The position numbers and the translations under genes were made by a program. Under the pieces are notes generated by a model. That model searched no databases, had not been told where the DNA came from, and saw only the letters and a program-made list of their open reading frames with translations. A stretch of DNA of 38,285 bases from Bacteroidales bacterium (GTDB lineage: Bacteria; Bacteroidota; Bacteroidia; Bacteroidales; Bacteroidaceae): NCBI GenBank assembly GCA_004557035.1, contig SFFB01000022.1, positions 1 to 38,285 on the forward strand, read 5' to 3'. Shown here piece by piece: positions 8,798 through 16,723 of this stretch. Positions within the stretch are counted from its first letter, which is position 1; each line of letters opens with the position of its first letter.

Positions 8798-8799
8798 GA

Positions 8800-8863
8800 C
8801 AAAAAATCAAAGAAAAGAGACTCTTCCGAGGGATTTAGCCGTTCAACAGAAAAAGCGGAAGAG
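8800..8863 (-). terminator. Terminator-like hairpin preceding array copy D
   Basis: On the - strand CTCTTCCG (reverse of 8856-8863) can pair with CGGAAGAG (reverse of 8821-8828) across a 27-nt loop. A T-rich stretch ending in TTTTTTG follows, directly before the TTACGGGGATAAGG of array copy D. This is the same order (hairpin, T-run, array) as in copies A-C, but with a much longer loop. Confidence 0.4.
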
Positions 8864-8930
8864 GTTAATGCGATATTTGCCAATATTATGGCATTAAAAG
8901 AAGAATAAGAGTAAAGCACGAAAGATAAGG

Positions 8931-8968
8931 AAAGAGCCATCTGAAGATTGGCTCTTTTCTTTTTTAAT
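8931..8968 (+). terminator. Isolated strong hairpin with T-run in the 8544-9069 gap
   Basis: AAAGAGCCA (8931-8939) pairs perfectly with TGGCTCTTT (8949-8957), followed by TCTTTTTT. It is a convincing intrinsic terminator, but the nearest upstream + gene ends almost 400 bp earlier. It may end an unannotated small RNA, late read-through, or a degraded gene. The rest of the gap shows no gene I can support. Confidence 0.6.
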
Positions 8969-9026
8969 TCTGTCGTGCTCCAAAGGCTCTAATGCCGGCA
9001 AGTGGAAAGAACAAGAGTAAATAATA

Positions 9027-9057
9027 TTGTGAGATTGAGGCAATTCTATTACCTTTG
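9027..9057 (+). promoter_or_regulatory. Promoter for the DUF2851-thioesterase-dprA cluster
   Basis: TTG at 9027-9029, a 20-bp spacer and TACCTTTG at 9050-9057 match the Bacteroidetes TTTG/TAnnTTTG promoter. It ends 12 bp before the ATG at 9070, so the leader is very short. Confidence 0.65.
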
Positions 9058-9069
9058 TGGGTTTAAGGT

Positions 9070-10377
9070 ATGAACGATATGGAAGAACTGCTCCATTACG
9101 TCTGGCAACAAAAACTGCTGCCGACACACCCGTTGACCACACAAGACGGAGAAATCATCGAAATCATCAACCCCGGACTGCACAACACCAATGCCGGCCC
9201 AGACTTCTTCAATGCCAAAATCAAAATTGGCGGGATGCTTTGGGTGGGCAACGTGGAACTGCACGACCGCGCCTCGGATTGGCACCGACACCACCACGAC
9301 AACGACCCCAACTACGACAACGTGGTGCTGCACGTCTGCCGCGTAATTGACGCAGACATCACCACACCAAGCGGCCGACGCCTGCCTCAAATGCAGCTCG
9401 ACATCCCCGAAAGGGTGCTACAAAACCACCGCGAACTGCTCAACGAATTACGCTATCCGCCCTGTTACCGCGTCATCCCACAACTGCCCAGCATCTCGGT
9501 ACATTCATGGCTCAACGTGCTCACCATCGAAAGGCTGGAAGCAAAGACCCAACGTATTTTCAACCTGCTCGACCGCCATCACGGCGATTGGGAGCAGACG
9601 GCTTTTATCACCCTGGCCCGTAACTTTGGCTTCGGTGTTAATGCCGACGCTTTCGAGTTTTGGGCCCAAAACCTGCCGCTGCTGGCTGCCGCCAAACACC
9701 GCGACGACTTGTTTCAGATAGAAGCCTTGTTTTTCGGTCAGGCCGGTATGCTCAATGCCGCCACACTCGAGCCGGTACGCCAAGACGACTACTTCAAGCA
9801 TCTCGCCGCAGAATATGCTTTTCTGAAGCAGAAATTCAGCCTCAAACCCATCGCCTATAAAAACTGGCGTTTCTTGCGCTTGCGCCCCCAAAACTTCCCC
9901 TCTATCCGGCTGGCTCAGTTGGCTAAGCTCTACCACAGCCGTGAGGCCGATTTTGCCTGCCTGCTGGAAGCCCAAGACATCAAGTCCATCAGAGCGCTTT
10001 TAAGCCACGGCGTGTCAGACTACTGGCAAGAGCACTACACCTTTGGTAAAAGTGCGCCAAAACAGCCCAAAACGCTTCAAAACAGCTCCATCGACCTCAT
10101 CCTCATCAACACCATCGTGCCGCTCCTGTTCGCCTACGGCAAATACCGGCAAGACGAAGCGCTGTGTGAGCGGGCCATCGACTTCCTGGAGAAAGCCAAG
10201 ACCGAACACAACGTCATCACCCGCATATGGGACGAAGTGGGCATTGAGGCACAAAACGCCGCCGACAGCCAGGCGCTCATCCAACTGAAACTCCGTTACT
10301 GTGACCGCAAAGACTGCCTGCGCTGCCGCTTTGGCGCGGCCTATCTGCGCAAAAGTCCGGCCAGGCCACAAGATTAG
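9070..10377 (+). CDS. DUF2851 family protein
   Basis: A 435-residue protein of a family common in Bacteroidetes and without an established function. The N-terminal half carries NPGLHNTNAGPDFFNAKI and the polar block VGNVELHDRASDWHRHHHD (residues about 58-76), rich in His, Asp and Glu in a way that suggests a metal-dependent, possibly nuclease-like, active site. The C-terminus has a cysteine cluster, YCDRKDCLRCRFG (about 412-424), which could bind a metal. A promoter with a very short leader precedes it. The nuclease idea is inference. Confidence 0.85.
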   Translation: MNDMEELLHYVWQQKLLPTHPLTTQDGEIIEIINPGLHNTNAGPDFFNAKIKIGGMLWVGNVELHDRASDWHRHHHDNDPNYDNVVLHVCRVIDADITTPSGRRLPQMQLDIPERVLQNHRELLNELRYPPCYRVIPQLPSISVHSWLNVLTIERLEAKTQRIFNLLDRHHGDWEQTAFITLARNFGFGVNADAFEFWAQNLPLLAAAKHRDDLFQIEALFFGQAGMLNAATLEPVRQDDYFKHLAAEYAFLKQKFSLKPIAYKNWRFLRLRPQNFPSIRLAQLAKLYHSREADFACLLEAQDIKSIRALLSHGVSDYWQEHYTFGKSAPKQPKTLQNSSIDLILINTIVPLLFAYGKYRQDEALCERAIDFLEKAKTEHNVITRIWDEVGIEAQNAADSQALIQLKLRYCDRKDCLRCRFGAAYLRKSPARPQD

Positions 10378-10421
10378 GCCTACAAAAGCCTCACCGTCGA
10401 TCTAACCACTCCTTTCATATT

Positions 10422-10820
10422 ATGCCCTACCACTATGAACTGAAAATGAAGGTGCGCGACTACGAATGCGACCTTCAAGGCATAGTCAACAATGCCAACT
10501 ATCAACACTACACCGAACATACCCGCCACGAGTTTCTGCTGAGCCACGGCGTAAGCTTTGCCGAGTTGCACGCCAAAGGCATCGACGCCGTGGTGGCCCG
10601 CATCAACATGGCGTTCAAGACTCCGCTGAAAAGCGGAGACGAGTTTGCCTCTCGCCTCACCCTGAAAAAAGAAGGTATCAAATATGTGTTCATTCAAGAT
10701 ATCTACCGCCTGCCCGACGAGAAACTGGCTCTCAAGTCGGTCATCGAAACGGTCTGCTTGGTCAACGGCCGGCTGGCCGACTGCGAAGAACTGAACAAAA
10801 CCTTTGCCGACTTCTTCTGA
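10422..10820 (+). CDS. Acyl-CoA thioesterase, 4HBT/YbgC-like hotdog fold
   Basis: A 132-residue single-domain hotdog protein. The signature DLQGIVNNANYQHY (residues 17-30) contains Asp17, which aligns with the catalytic Asp of 4-hydroxybenzoyl-CoA thioesterase/YbgC enzymes. Such enzymes hydrolyse acyl-CoA or act on acyl-ACP in the cytoplasm; the chain length preference is unknown here. It lies 44 bp after the DUF2851 gene and 11 bp before dprA, so the three are probably co-transcribed. Confidence 0.9.
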   Translation: MPYHYELKMKVRDYECDLQGIVNNANYQHYTEHTRHEFLLSHGVSFAELHAKGIDAVVARINMAFKTPLKSGDEFASRLTLKKEGIKYVFIQDIYRLPDEKLALKSVIETVCLVNGRLADCEELNKTFADFF

Positions 10821-10831
10821 ACAAACAGACG

Positions 10832-11926
10832 ATGGAAGAAAAACAATTGGCCATTGCACTGCGCTGCCTAAAAGGCGTCGGCGCCACAGGGGCCTATCAA
10901 CTCTACAAACAACTCGGATCGGCACAGGCGGTCTATGAACAGCGACAAAGCTTCAACGCCTTCACCAAAAGTACAGAGGCCGACTGGAACGACGCTCTGA
11001 AACGCGCCGACCAAGAACTGACTTTCTGCGACAAAAATGCCATACGGGTGCTGACGCCGCTCGACGCCGACTATCCGCAACTCCTGCTCGACGCTCACGA
11101 TGCGCCGGTGGTGCTTTTCTATAAAGGGACCGCTTCACTCAATCCTCCACACTCTTTGGCCATCGTCGGCACGCGCCATATCACTGAATACGGCAAAGAG
11201 GTTTGTCAAAAGTTTTGCTCTGATTTAAGTCGTATTGTATCTGATTGTCTGGTAGTTAGCGGACTCGCCTATGGCGTAGATATCCAGGCACACAGGGCTT
11301 GTTTGCAAAACGGTTTGCCCACGGTCGGAATTTTGGCCCATGGTTTGGACCGTATTTACCCCTCTATGCACCGCAACACGGCTGCGGCGATGGTGCAACA
11401 CGGCGGACTGCTGACAGAATACCTCACCGGCACTAATCCGGACAAAGGCAACTTCGTGCGACGCAACCGCATCGTGGCCATGATGACGGCAGCCACGCTG
11501 GTGGTGGAAAGCGCTGCCAAAGGAGGCAGCCTCATCACCGCCAACATTGCCGACAGCTATGGGCGCAACATCTATGCCTTCCCCGGACGTGTGGGCGACA
11601 AATACTCTGAGGGCTGCAACCAACTGATAGTGCAAAAGAAAGCCACACTCATCACCTGTGCCGAAGAAATGGCTTACGCACAAGGATGGATTGACGAAAT
11701 CGAAAAGCGTAAGCAGCCCGTACAGCAAGAACTGTTTCTCGAACTTGAAGGTACGCAAGGCGAGATATACAAATGTTTGAAAGACTCAGGCGCTATGAGT
11801 ATGAACCAACTGAGCGCAGCATTGCAAACACCCATTCAATCAATCTCGGCGGCTTTGTTTGACATGGAGATGAACGGCATCGTCAAACAGGTGAGTGGCG
11901 GACTCTATAAACTCATTAGACAATAA
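10832..11926 (+). CDS. dprA: DNA-processing protein DprA
   Basis: A 364-residue protein, taking the ATG at 10832 (11 bp after the thioesterase stop) in place of a frame that opens inside that gene. The DprA Rossmann fold is clear: SLAIVGTRHITEYG (108-121), VVSGLAYGVDIQAHRA (141-156), then GGLLTEY, NFVRRNRIVAMM and AFPGRVGDKYSEGCNQLI. A C-terminal winged-helix domain (about 305-364) follows. DprA loads RecA on incoming single-stranded DNA during natural transformation and is widely kept in species not known to be competent. A stretch near 11210-11350 is more AT-rich than the rest of the gene. Confidence 0.96.
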   Translation: MEEKQLAIALRCLKGVGATGAYQLYKQLGSAQAVYEQRQSFNAFTKSTEADWNDALKRADQELTFCDKNAIRVLTPLDADYPQLLLDAHDAPVVLFYKGTASLNPPHSLAIVGTRHITEYGKEVCQKFCSDLSRIVSDCLVVSGLAYGVDIQAHRACLQNGLPTVGILAHGLDRIYPSMHRNTAAAMVQHGGLLTEYLTGTNPDKGNFVRRNRIVAMMTAATLVVESAAKGGSLITANIADSYGRNIYAFPGRVGDKYSEGCNQLIVQKKATLITCAEEMAYAQGWIDEIEKRKQPVQQELFLELEGTQGEIYKCLKDSGAMSMNQLSAALQTPIQSISAALFDMEMNGIVKQVSGGLYKLIRQ

Positions 11927-11935
11927 AGACTGCCA

Positions 11936-11997
11936 TTATTGAAAAAGTGCCGATGAAAGCGTCAAAAACAGAGGGCTTGCATCGGCACTTATTGAAA
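11936..11997. other. Hairpin with flanking direct repeats between dprA and mnmG
   Basis: AAGTGCCGATG (11945-11955) and CATCGGCACTT (11980-11990) form a perfect 11-bp stem with a 24-nt loop. TTATTGAAA occurs at both edges (11936-11944 and 11989-11997). Read on the - strand the hairpin is followed by TTTTTC and resembles a terminator; on the + strand it is followed by ATTGAAAG and overlaps the mnmG -33 box. Both neighbouring genes are on the + strand. Confidence 0.6.
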
Positions 11998-12021
11998 GAT
12001 GGCGTAAAAGTCGTAATTTTG
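11992..12021 (+). promoter_or_regulatory. Promoter for mnmG
   Basis: TTG (11992-11994), exactly 19 bp, then TAATTTTG (12014-12021): a good Bacteroidetes promoter, 38 bp before the mnmG ATG. The -33 element overlaps the right arm and right direct repeat of the hairpin described at 11936-11997. Confidence 0.7.
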
Positions 12022-12059
12022 TATCGTTTCAAACGTATTTTTAGCTCTAATAAATCAAG

Positions 12060-13940
12060 ATGATAAAAGCTGATTTCTCTTACGATGTCATTGTGATAGG
12101 AGGCGGCCATGCTGGTTGCGAAGCCGCAGCTGCGGCGGCTCGGATGGGTGCCAAGACCTGTCTCATCACGATGGATATGAACAAAATCGCCCAAATGAGC
12201 TGCAACCCTGCCATAGGTGGGATTGCCAAAGGGCAGATTGTGAGAGAAATCGATGCTTTGGGCGGTTTCACAGGCATAGTGACTGATGCTACAGCCATTC
12301 AGTTCCGTATGCTGAACCGTTCAAAAGGTCCGGCCATGTGGAGTCCGCGTGCCCAGTGCGACCGTGCCAAATTCATCACCACTTGGCGGGGTCTTCTTGA
12401 AAACATTGAAGGGCTCCACATCTGGCAAGACGAGGTAACCGAAATCTGCGTTGAAAGCGGCGCAATTTGCGGTATCAAGACCATATGGGGCGCTGAATTC
12501 AAAGCCAACGCCGTGGTGGTCACCGCAGGCACCTTCCTCAACGGACTGATGCACATTGGCCGTAAACAAGTTCGAGGCGGTCGCTGCGCCGAACCCGCTG
12601 CTACATTTCTGACCGATTCCATCGCCTCATTTGGCATCCGATACGACCGTATGAAGACCGGTACTCCCGTACGCATCGACGCGCGCTCGGTACACTTTGA
12701 AGACATGGAAGAGCAGCCTGGCGAAACCGACTATCATCGTTTCTCCTACATCAGTCCGCAACGGCCGTTGCCACAACTCCCCTGCTGGACATGCAATACC
12801 AACGCAGATGTACATACCATTTTGCGCGATGGATTGGCCGATTCTCCTCTTTATAATGGTCAGATACATAGCATTGGCCCGCGCTATTGTCCCAGCATTG
12901 AGACCAAGCTGGTCACCTTCCCCGACCGCGACAACCACCCCTTGTTCCTTGAGCCGGAAGGTCTCGACACCAACGAACTCTATCTGAACGGTTTCTCCTC
13001 AAGTCTCCCCATGGACATTCAAATTGATGCGTTGAAACGGATGCCTTGCTTCAGAGACATAGTAGTCTATCGTCCCGGCTACGCCATTGAATACGATTTC
13101 TTCGACCCGACACAGCTCAAACATTCGTTGGAATCGAAGAAAATTGGAGGTTTGTATTTTGCCGGCCAAGTCAATGGTACTACCGGCTACGAAGAAGCCG
13201 CCGGACAAGGTCTGATTGCCGGTATCAATGCAGCTCGACGCTGCCACGGAGAACCGGCATTTGTCTTAGGCCGCGACGAGGCCTATATCGGCGTTTTAAT
13301 CGACGATTTGGTCACAAAAGGCGTTGACGAACCATACCGTATGTTTACTTCGCGTGCTGAATACCGCATTTTGCTTCGTCAGGACAATGCCGATGCGCGC
13401 CTCACACCCTATGCCATCCGGTTGGGGCTTTCCTCTGCCGAACGCACGCAACGCTTCCAGCAGAAAAAGCACGCCATCGATGAAATCGTGACCTATTGCA
13501 ACGCCACATCGATGAAGCCGTCCAAAATCAACGCCTACCTTGAAGCAATCGGTACGACACCACTTCATGGCGGCAGCAAACTGTCTGAGCTCATCAATCG
13601 GCCACAAATCACACTCGAAGGCATTGCGACAAAATGTCAAGGTCTGCAACAAATCTTAGACACCTTGCAAACCGACAAGGAAGAGATTATCGAAGCTGCA
13701 GAGGTTGAAATCAAATACGCCGGTTACATTGCACGCGAACGCCTCATCGCCGACAAGATGCAACGCCTTGAAGCCATCCGCATCAAGGGACGCTTCGACT
13801 ACAACGCCATCACACAACTCTCCACCGAGGCCCGTCAAAAGCTCACCAGCATCGATCCCGAAACGCTTGCCCAAGCCGGACGTATTCCAGGCGTCTCGCC
13901 AAGCGACATCTCCGTACTGCTCGTCTTGCTGGGTAGATAA
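12060..13940 (+). CDS. mnmG: tRNA uridine-5-carboxymethylaminomethyl modification enzyme MnmG (GidA)
   Basis: A 626-residue flavoprotein of normal length. The FAD-binding loop is GGGHAGCEAA (14-23). The central NGTTGYEEAAGQGLIAGINAAR block and the C-terminal GVSPSDISVLLVLL motif are typical. With MnmE it installs the cmnm5 group on wobble U34 of several tRNAs. mnmG is often near the replication origin in bacteria, which agrees with the perfect parS site 17 bp after its stop. Codon use is slightly more AT-rich than in the preceding genes. Confidence 0.98.
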   Translation: MIKADFSYDVIVIGGGHAGCEAAAAAARMGAKTCLITMDMNKIAQMSCNPAIGGIAKGQIVREIDALGGFTGIVTDATAIQFRMLNRSKGPAMWSPRAQCDRAKFITTWRGLLENIEGLHIWQDEVTEICVESGAICGIKTIWGAEFKANAVVVTAGTFLNGLMHIGRKQVRGGRCAEPAATFLTDSIASFGIRYDRMKTGTPVRIDARSVHFEDMEEQPGETDYHRFSYISPQRPLPQLPCWTCNTNADVHTILRDGLADSPLYNGQIHSIGPRYCPSIETKLVTFPDRDNHPLFLEPEGLDTNELYLNGFSSSLPMDIQIDALKRMPCFRDIVVYRPGYAIEYDFFDPTQLKHSLESKKIGGLYFAGQVNGTTGYEEAAGQGLIAGINAARRCHGEPAFVLGRDEAYIGVLIDDLVTKGVDEPYRMFTSRAEYRILLRQDNADARLTPYAIRLGLSSAERTQRFQQKKHAIDEIVTYCNATSMKPSKINAYLEAIGTTPLHGGSKLSELINRPQITLEGIATKCQGLQQILDTLQTDKEEIIEAAEVEIKYAGYIARERLIADKMQRLEAIRIKGRFDYNAITQLSTEARQKLTSIDPETLAQAGRIPGVSPSDISVLLVLLGR

Positions 13941-13956
13941 ACCAAACTACACTTAT

Positions 13957-13972
13957 TGTTTCACGTGAAACA
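13957..13972. promoter_or_regulatory. parS: parS centromere site (ParB/Spo0J binding)
   Basis: TGTTTCACGTGAAACA is a perfect 16-bp palindrome identical to the canonical parS sequence recognised by chromosomal ParB/Spo0J proteins. It lies 17 bp after the mnmG stop and 92 bp before uvrC. parS sites cluster near oriC and nucleate ParB spreading and SMC loading. No parA or parB gene is in the window and only one exact site was seen. Confidence 0.93.
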
Positions 13973-14063
13973 TTTCACTTCACAATGTCTCGGCCTCAAG
14001 CAGTTAGTCACTCACACATTCCGGTAATTTGAAGTAATACTATAAGCATACGTCCTCCTTAAG

Positions 14064-15923
14064 ATGCCTACAAGTAGCAAGCAGATAAGCGCAGAGTCGC
14101 TTGAACAATACCTCAAAGGGATAGTCCTCAATCTTCCGGACTGTCCCGGCTGCTACCAATATTTGGACGATGAAGGTACGATTATATATGTGGGCAAGGC
14201 CAAGAACTTGAAGCGACGCGTCAGCTCGTATTTCAACAAAGACCAGCAGAGCAACAAGACACGACTTCTGGTGAGTAAAATTCGGGACATTAAATATATC
14301 GTGGTCAATACAGAAGAGGATGCGCTTCTGCTGGAGAACAATCTGATCAAACGCTACAAACCGAGATACAACGTTTTGTTGAAAGACGACAAGACTTATC
14401 CGTCGATTGCCATCACCAACGAGTATCTGCCACGCATCTTCAAGACGCGCCAGCGACATCTGAAAGGCGCCACCTATTTCGGGCCCTACAGCCACGTTCC
14501 TACGATGTACGCGCTTTTGGATTTATGCAAAGAGCTCTATCATCCGCGGCCATGCCATATGCCTTTGACTCAAGCAGGCGTAGAAAGCGGCAAATATGAA
14601 GTCTGCCTGGACTATCATATCCACAACTGCGCAGCGCCTTGTGTCAACAAGCAGAGCCACAAAGACTACATAGACAAAATCAATGCTTGCCGGCGTATTT
14701 TGAGTGGAAATACGAGCGACGTGGCACGTGAAATCAAGGCCAGAATGATGACTCTTGCGGAGGCTATGCGGTTTGAAGAAGCGGCAGAATTGAAGCGACA
14801 ATTGGATTTGATTGAACATTTCCGAGCTAAAAGCGAGATTGTATCGCAGGCGCTTCACAACATCGACGTGTTTAACATCGATAGCGACGACAAAAGCTCA
14901 TACATCAACTACCTCCACATCAACGAGGGTTGCATCAACCAGGCCTTTACATTTGAATATAAAAAGCGTTTGGACGAAACGGAGGAAGAATTGCTGGCTT
15001 TAGGCATTGTAGAAATGAGACAACGTTACCAGAGCAAGGCCAAGGAAATTATTGTTCCGTTCCTGGTTGAATTACCGGAAGACTACGCCAAACAGACCAT
15101 TCCGCTCAAAGGTGAGAAAAAGAAATTGCTCGAACTCTCACATCTGAACGTCAAACAATATAAATTTGACCGTCTCAAACAGGCCGAAAAGCTCAATCCT
15201 GAGCAAAAATCTGTGCGCCTGATGAAAGAAATTCAGACCACATTGGGATTGCCAACACTGCCCTATCGCGTCGAACTCTTTGACAATTCCAATATCCAAG
15301 GCGAGGACGCTGTAGCGGCATGTGTGGTTTTCGAGAAGCTCAAACCGGCTAAAAAAGACTATCGGAAATACCTCATCAAAACCGTCTCCGGCCCCGACGA
15401 CTACGCCTCGATGACCGAGGTCGTTCGCCGCCGCTATAGGCGCCTTGTAGAAGAAGATGTACCTTTGCCCAATCTAATCATCGCCGATGGAGGGAAAGGA
15501 CAAATGGAGGTTATCAGGCGCGTAGTGGAAGACGAACTGCATCTGCAAATCCCCATCGCAGGTTTGGCCAAAGACGGTCGGCATCGCACGCGAGAACTAC
15601 TCTATGGCCATCCGCCATTGACCGTAGGGTTGAAGCCTGAGAGCGAATTATTCCGACTGCTGACGCGTATGCAGGACGAAGTGCACCGCTTTGCCATCAC
15701 CTTCCACCGCGACAAGCGCTCCAAGCGTCAGACCCAATCGGAGCTTGACAGCATTGCCGGCATCGGACCAAAAACAAAAGAGACATTACTCAAAAAACTG
15801 GGAAGCGTAAAGAAGATCAAGGAGGCAGAATTTGAAGCGCTGGCTGCACTGGTTGGCGCATCCAAAGCCCGCACCTTAATCTCACACTTCCACCCCACCC
15901 CATCAACCCCTCAAGACCTATGA
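14064..15923 (+). CDS. uvrC: Excinuclease ABC subunit C
   Basis: A 619-residue protein. The N-terminal GIY-YIG nuclease domain starts at about residue 28 (CYQYLDDEGTIIYVGKAKNLKRR) and makes the 3' incision. A UVR helix (RFEEAAELKRQLDLIEH) at about 235-251 binds UvrB. The RNase H-like 5' nuclease domain includes FDNSNIQGEDAVA at about 410, and a helix-hairpin-helix (SIAGIGPKTKETLLKKLG) is near the C-terminus. It performs both incisions of nucleotide excision repair. The stop overlaps the dtd start by 4 bp (ATGA). Confidence 0.98.
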   Translation: MPTSSKQISAESLEQYLKGIVLNLPDCPGCYQYLDDEGTIIYVGKAKNLKRRVSSYFNKDQQSNKTRLLVSKIRDIKYIVVNTEEDALLLENNLIKRYKPRYNVLLKDDKTYPSIAITNEYLPRIFKTRQRHLKGATYFGPYSHVPTMYALLDLCKELYHPRPCHMPLTQAGVESGKYEVCLDYHIHNCAAPCVNKQSHKDYIDKINACRRILSGNTSDVAREIKARMMTLAEAMRFEEAAELKRQLDLIEHFRAKSEIVSQALHNIDVFNIDSDDKSSYINYLHINEGCINQAFTFEYKKRLDETEEELLALGIVEMRQRYQSKAKEIIVPFLVELPEDYAKQTIPLKGEKKKLLELSHLNVKQYKFDRLKQAEKLNPEQKSVRLMKEIQTTLGLPTLPYRVELFDNSNIQGEDAVAACVVFEKLKPAKKDYRKYLIKTVSGPDDYASMTEVVRRRYRRLVEEDVPLPNLIIADGGKGQMEVIRRVVEDELHLQIPIAGLAKDGRHRTRELLYGHPPLTVGLKPESELFRLLTRMQDEVHRFAITFHRDKRSKRQTQSELDSIAGIGPKTKETLLKKLGSVKKIKEAEFEALAALVGASKARTLISHFHPTPSTPQDL

Positions 15924-16372
15924 GAATAGTTATCCAACGTGTCAGCGAAGCCTCCGTGACGATAAGCGGACATCAGAAATCGGCCATCCAAAAAGGCTTC
16001 TTAATCCTGCTTGGCATCGAAGAGGCCGACGAGCGCGAGGATGCCGATTGGCTGGTCAAAAAGACCATAGGTTTGCGCGTATTCAACGACGAAAACGGCG
16101 TGATGAACAAGAGCATAATGGACGTGAATGGCGACATCATCGTGGTGAGTCAATTCACACTGATGGCCTCTTGCAAGAAGGGTAACCGTCCCTCCTACAT
16201 CCGCGCAGCAGGTCACGATAAAGCCATTCCACTCTATGAATACTTCTGCTCGGCCCTCAGCCAAGCCCTGGGCAAAGCGGTGGGCACGGGTGAGTTTGGT
16301 GCCGATATGAAGGTGGCCTTAATCAACGACGGCCCTGTAACGATTTGTATGGACACGAAAAACAAGGAATAG
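15920..16372 (+). CDS. dtd: D-aminoacyl-tRNA deacylase
   Basis: A 150-residue DTD family protein of normal length. Both active-site motifs are intact: SQFTLMAS (77-84) and the Gly-cisPro motif in NDGPVT (136-141). It hydrolyses D-amino acids and glycine mischarged on tRNA. Translational coupling to uvrC is indicated by the 4-bp overlap; the next gene starts 5 bp downstream. Confidence 0.97.
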   Translation: MRIVIQRVSEASVTISGHQKSAIQKGFLILLGIEEADEREDADWLVKKTIGLRVFNDENGVMNKSIMDVNGDIIVVSQFTLMASCKKGNRPSYIRAAGHDKAIPLYEYFCSALSQALGKAVGTGEFGADMKVALINDGPVTICMDTKNKE

Positions 16373-16377
16373 GCATT

Positions 16378-16704
16378 ATGACCATCAAAGAAGCACAAGA
16401 GACTGTAGACCAATGGATTAAGGACTACGGCGTGAGATATTTCAACGAATTGACCAATATGGCCATCCTGACAGAGGAAGTGGGCGAACTGGCTCGTGTC
16501 ATGTCGCGCAAATACGGCGAACAGTCGTTCAAGCCCGGCGAGCCCACTGATCCGGCCGATGAAATGGCCGATGTGTTGTGGGTCCTGCTCTGTCTGGCCA
16601 ACCAGACCGGCGTTGACCTCACCGAGGCACTCCAACGCAGCATAGACAAGAAAACCAAGCGCGACAAAACGCGCCACCTCAACAACGAAAAACTTAAACA
16701 ATAA
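16378..16704 (+). CDS. MazG-like nucleotide pyrophosphohydrolase
   Basis: A 108-residue single-domain MazG-type protein. The acidic metal motifs EEVGE (33-37) and DEMAD (61-65) are the expected pair for Mg-dependent NTP pyrophosphohydrolases. The ATG at 16378 was chosen, 5 bp after dtd, over an upstream in-frame start inside dtd. Such enzymes remove non-canonical or excess NTPs; the substrate is not determinable. It is part of a uvrC-dtd-mazG-deoC run. Confidence 0.9.
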   Translation: MTIKEAQETVDQWIKDYGVRYFNELTNMAILTEEVGELARVMSRKYGEQSFKPGEPTDPADEMADVLWVLLCLANQTGVDLTEALQRSIDKKTKRDKTRHLNNEKLKQ

Positions 16705-16723
16705 TCATATTAAATCAACCATT

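Noticed and set aside
8646..8897. 83-codon TTG-initiated frame, Lys/Arg/Thr-rich
   Set aside because: It runs across array copy D and its hairpin, has no -7 box and an unusual composition; not credible as a gene.
11210..11350. AT-richer stretch inside dprA as a sign of recombination
   Set aside because: The reading frame and conserved motifs are continuous through it; composition alone is not enough.
13941..14063. Looking for oriC (DnaA boxes, AT-rich unwinding region) beside parS
   Set aside because: No TTATCCACA-type cluster and no long AT-rich tract were found here or elsewhere in the window.
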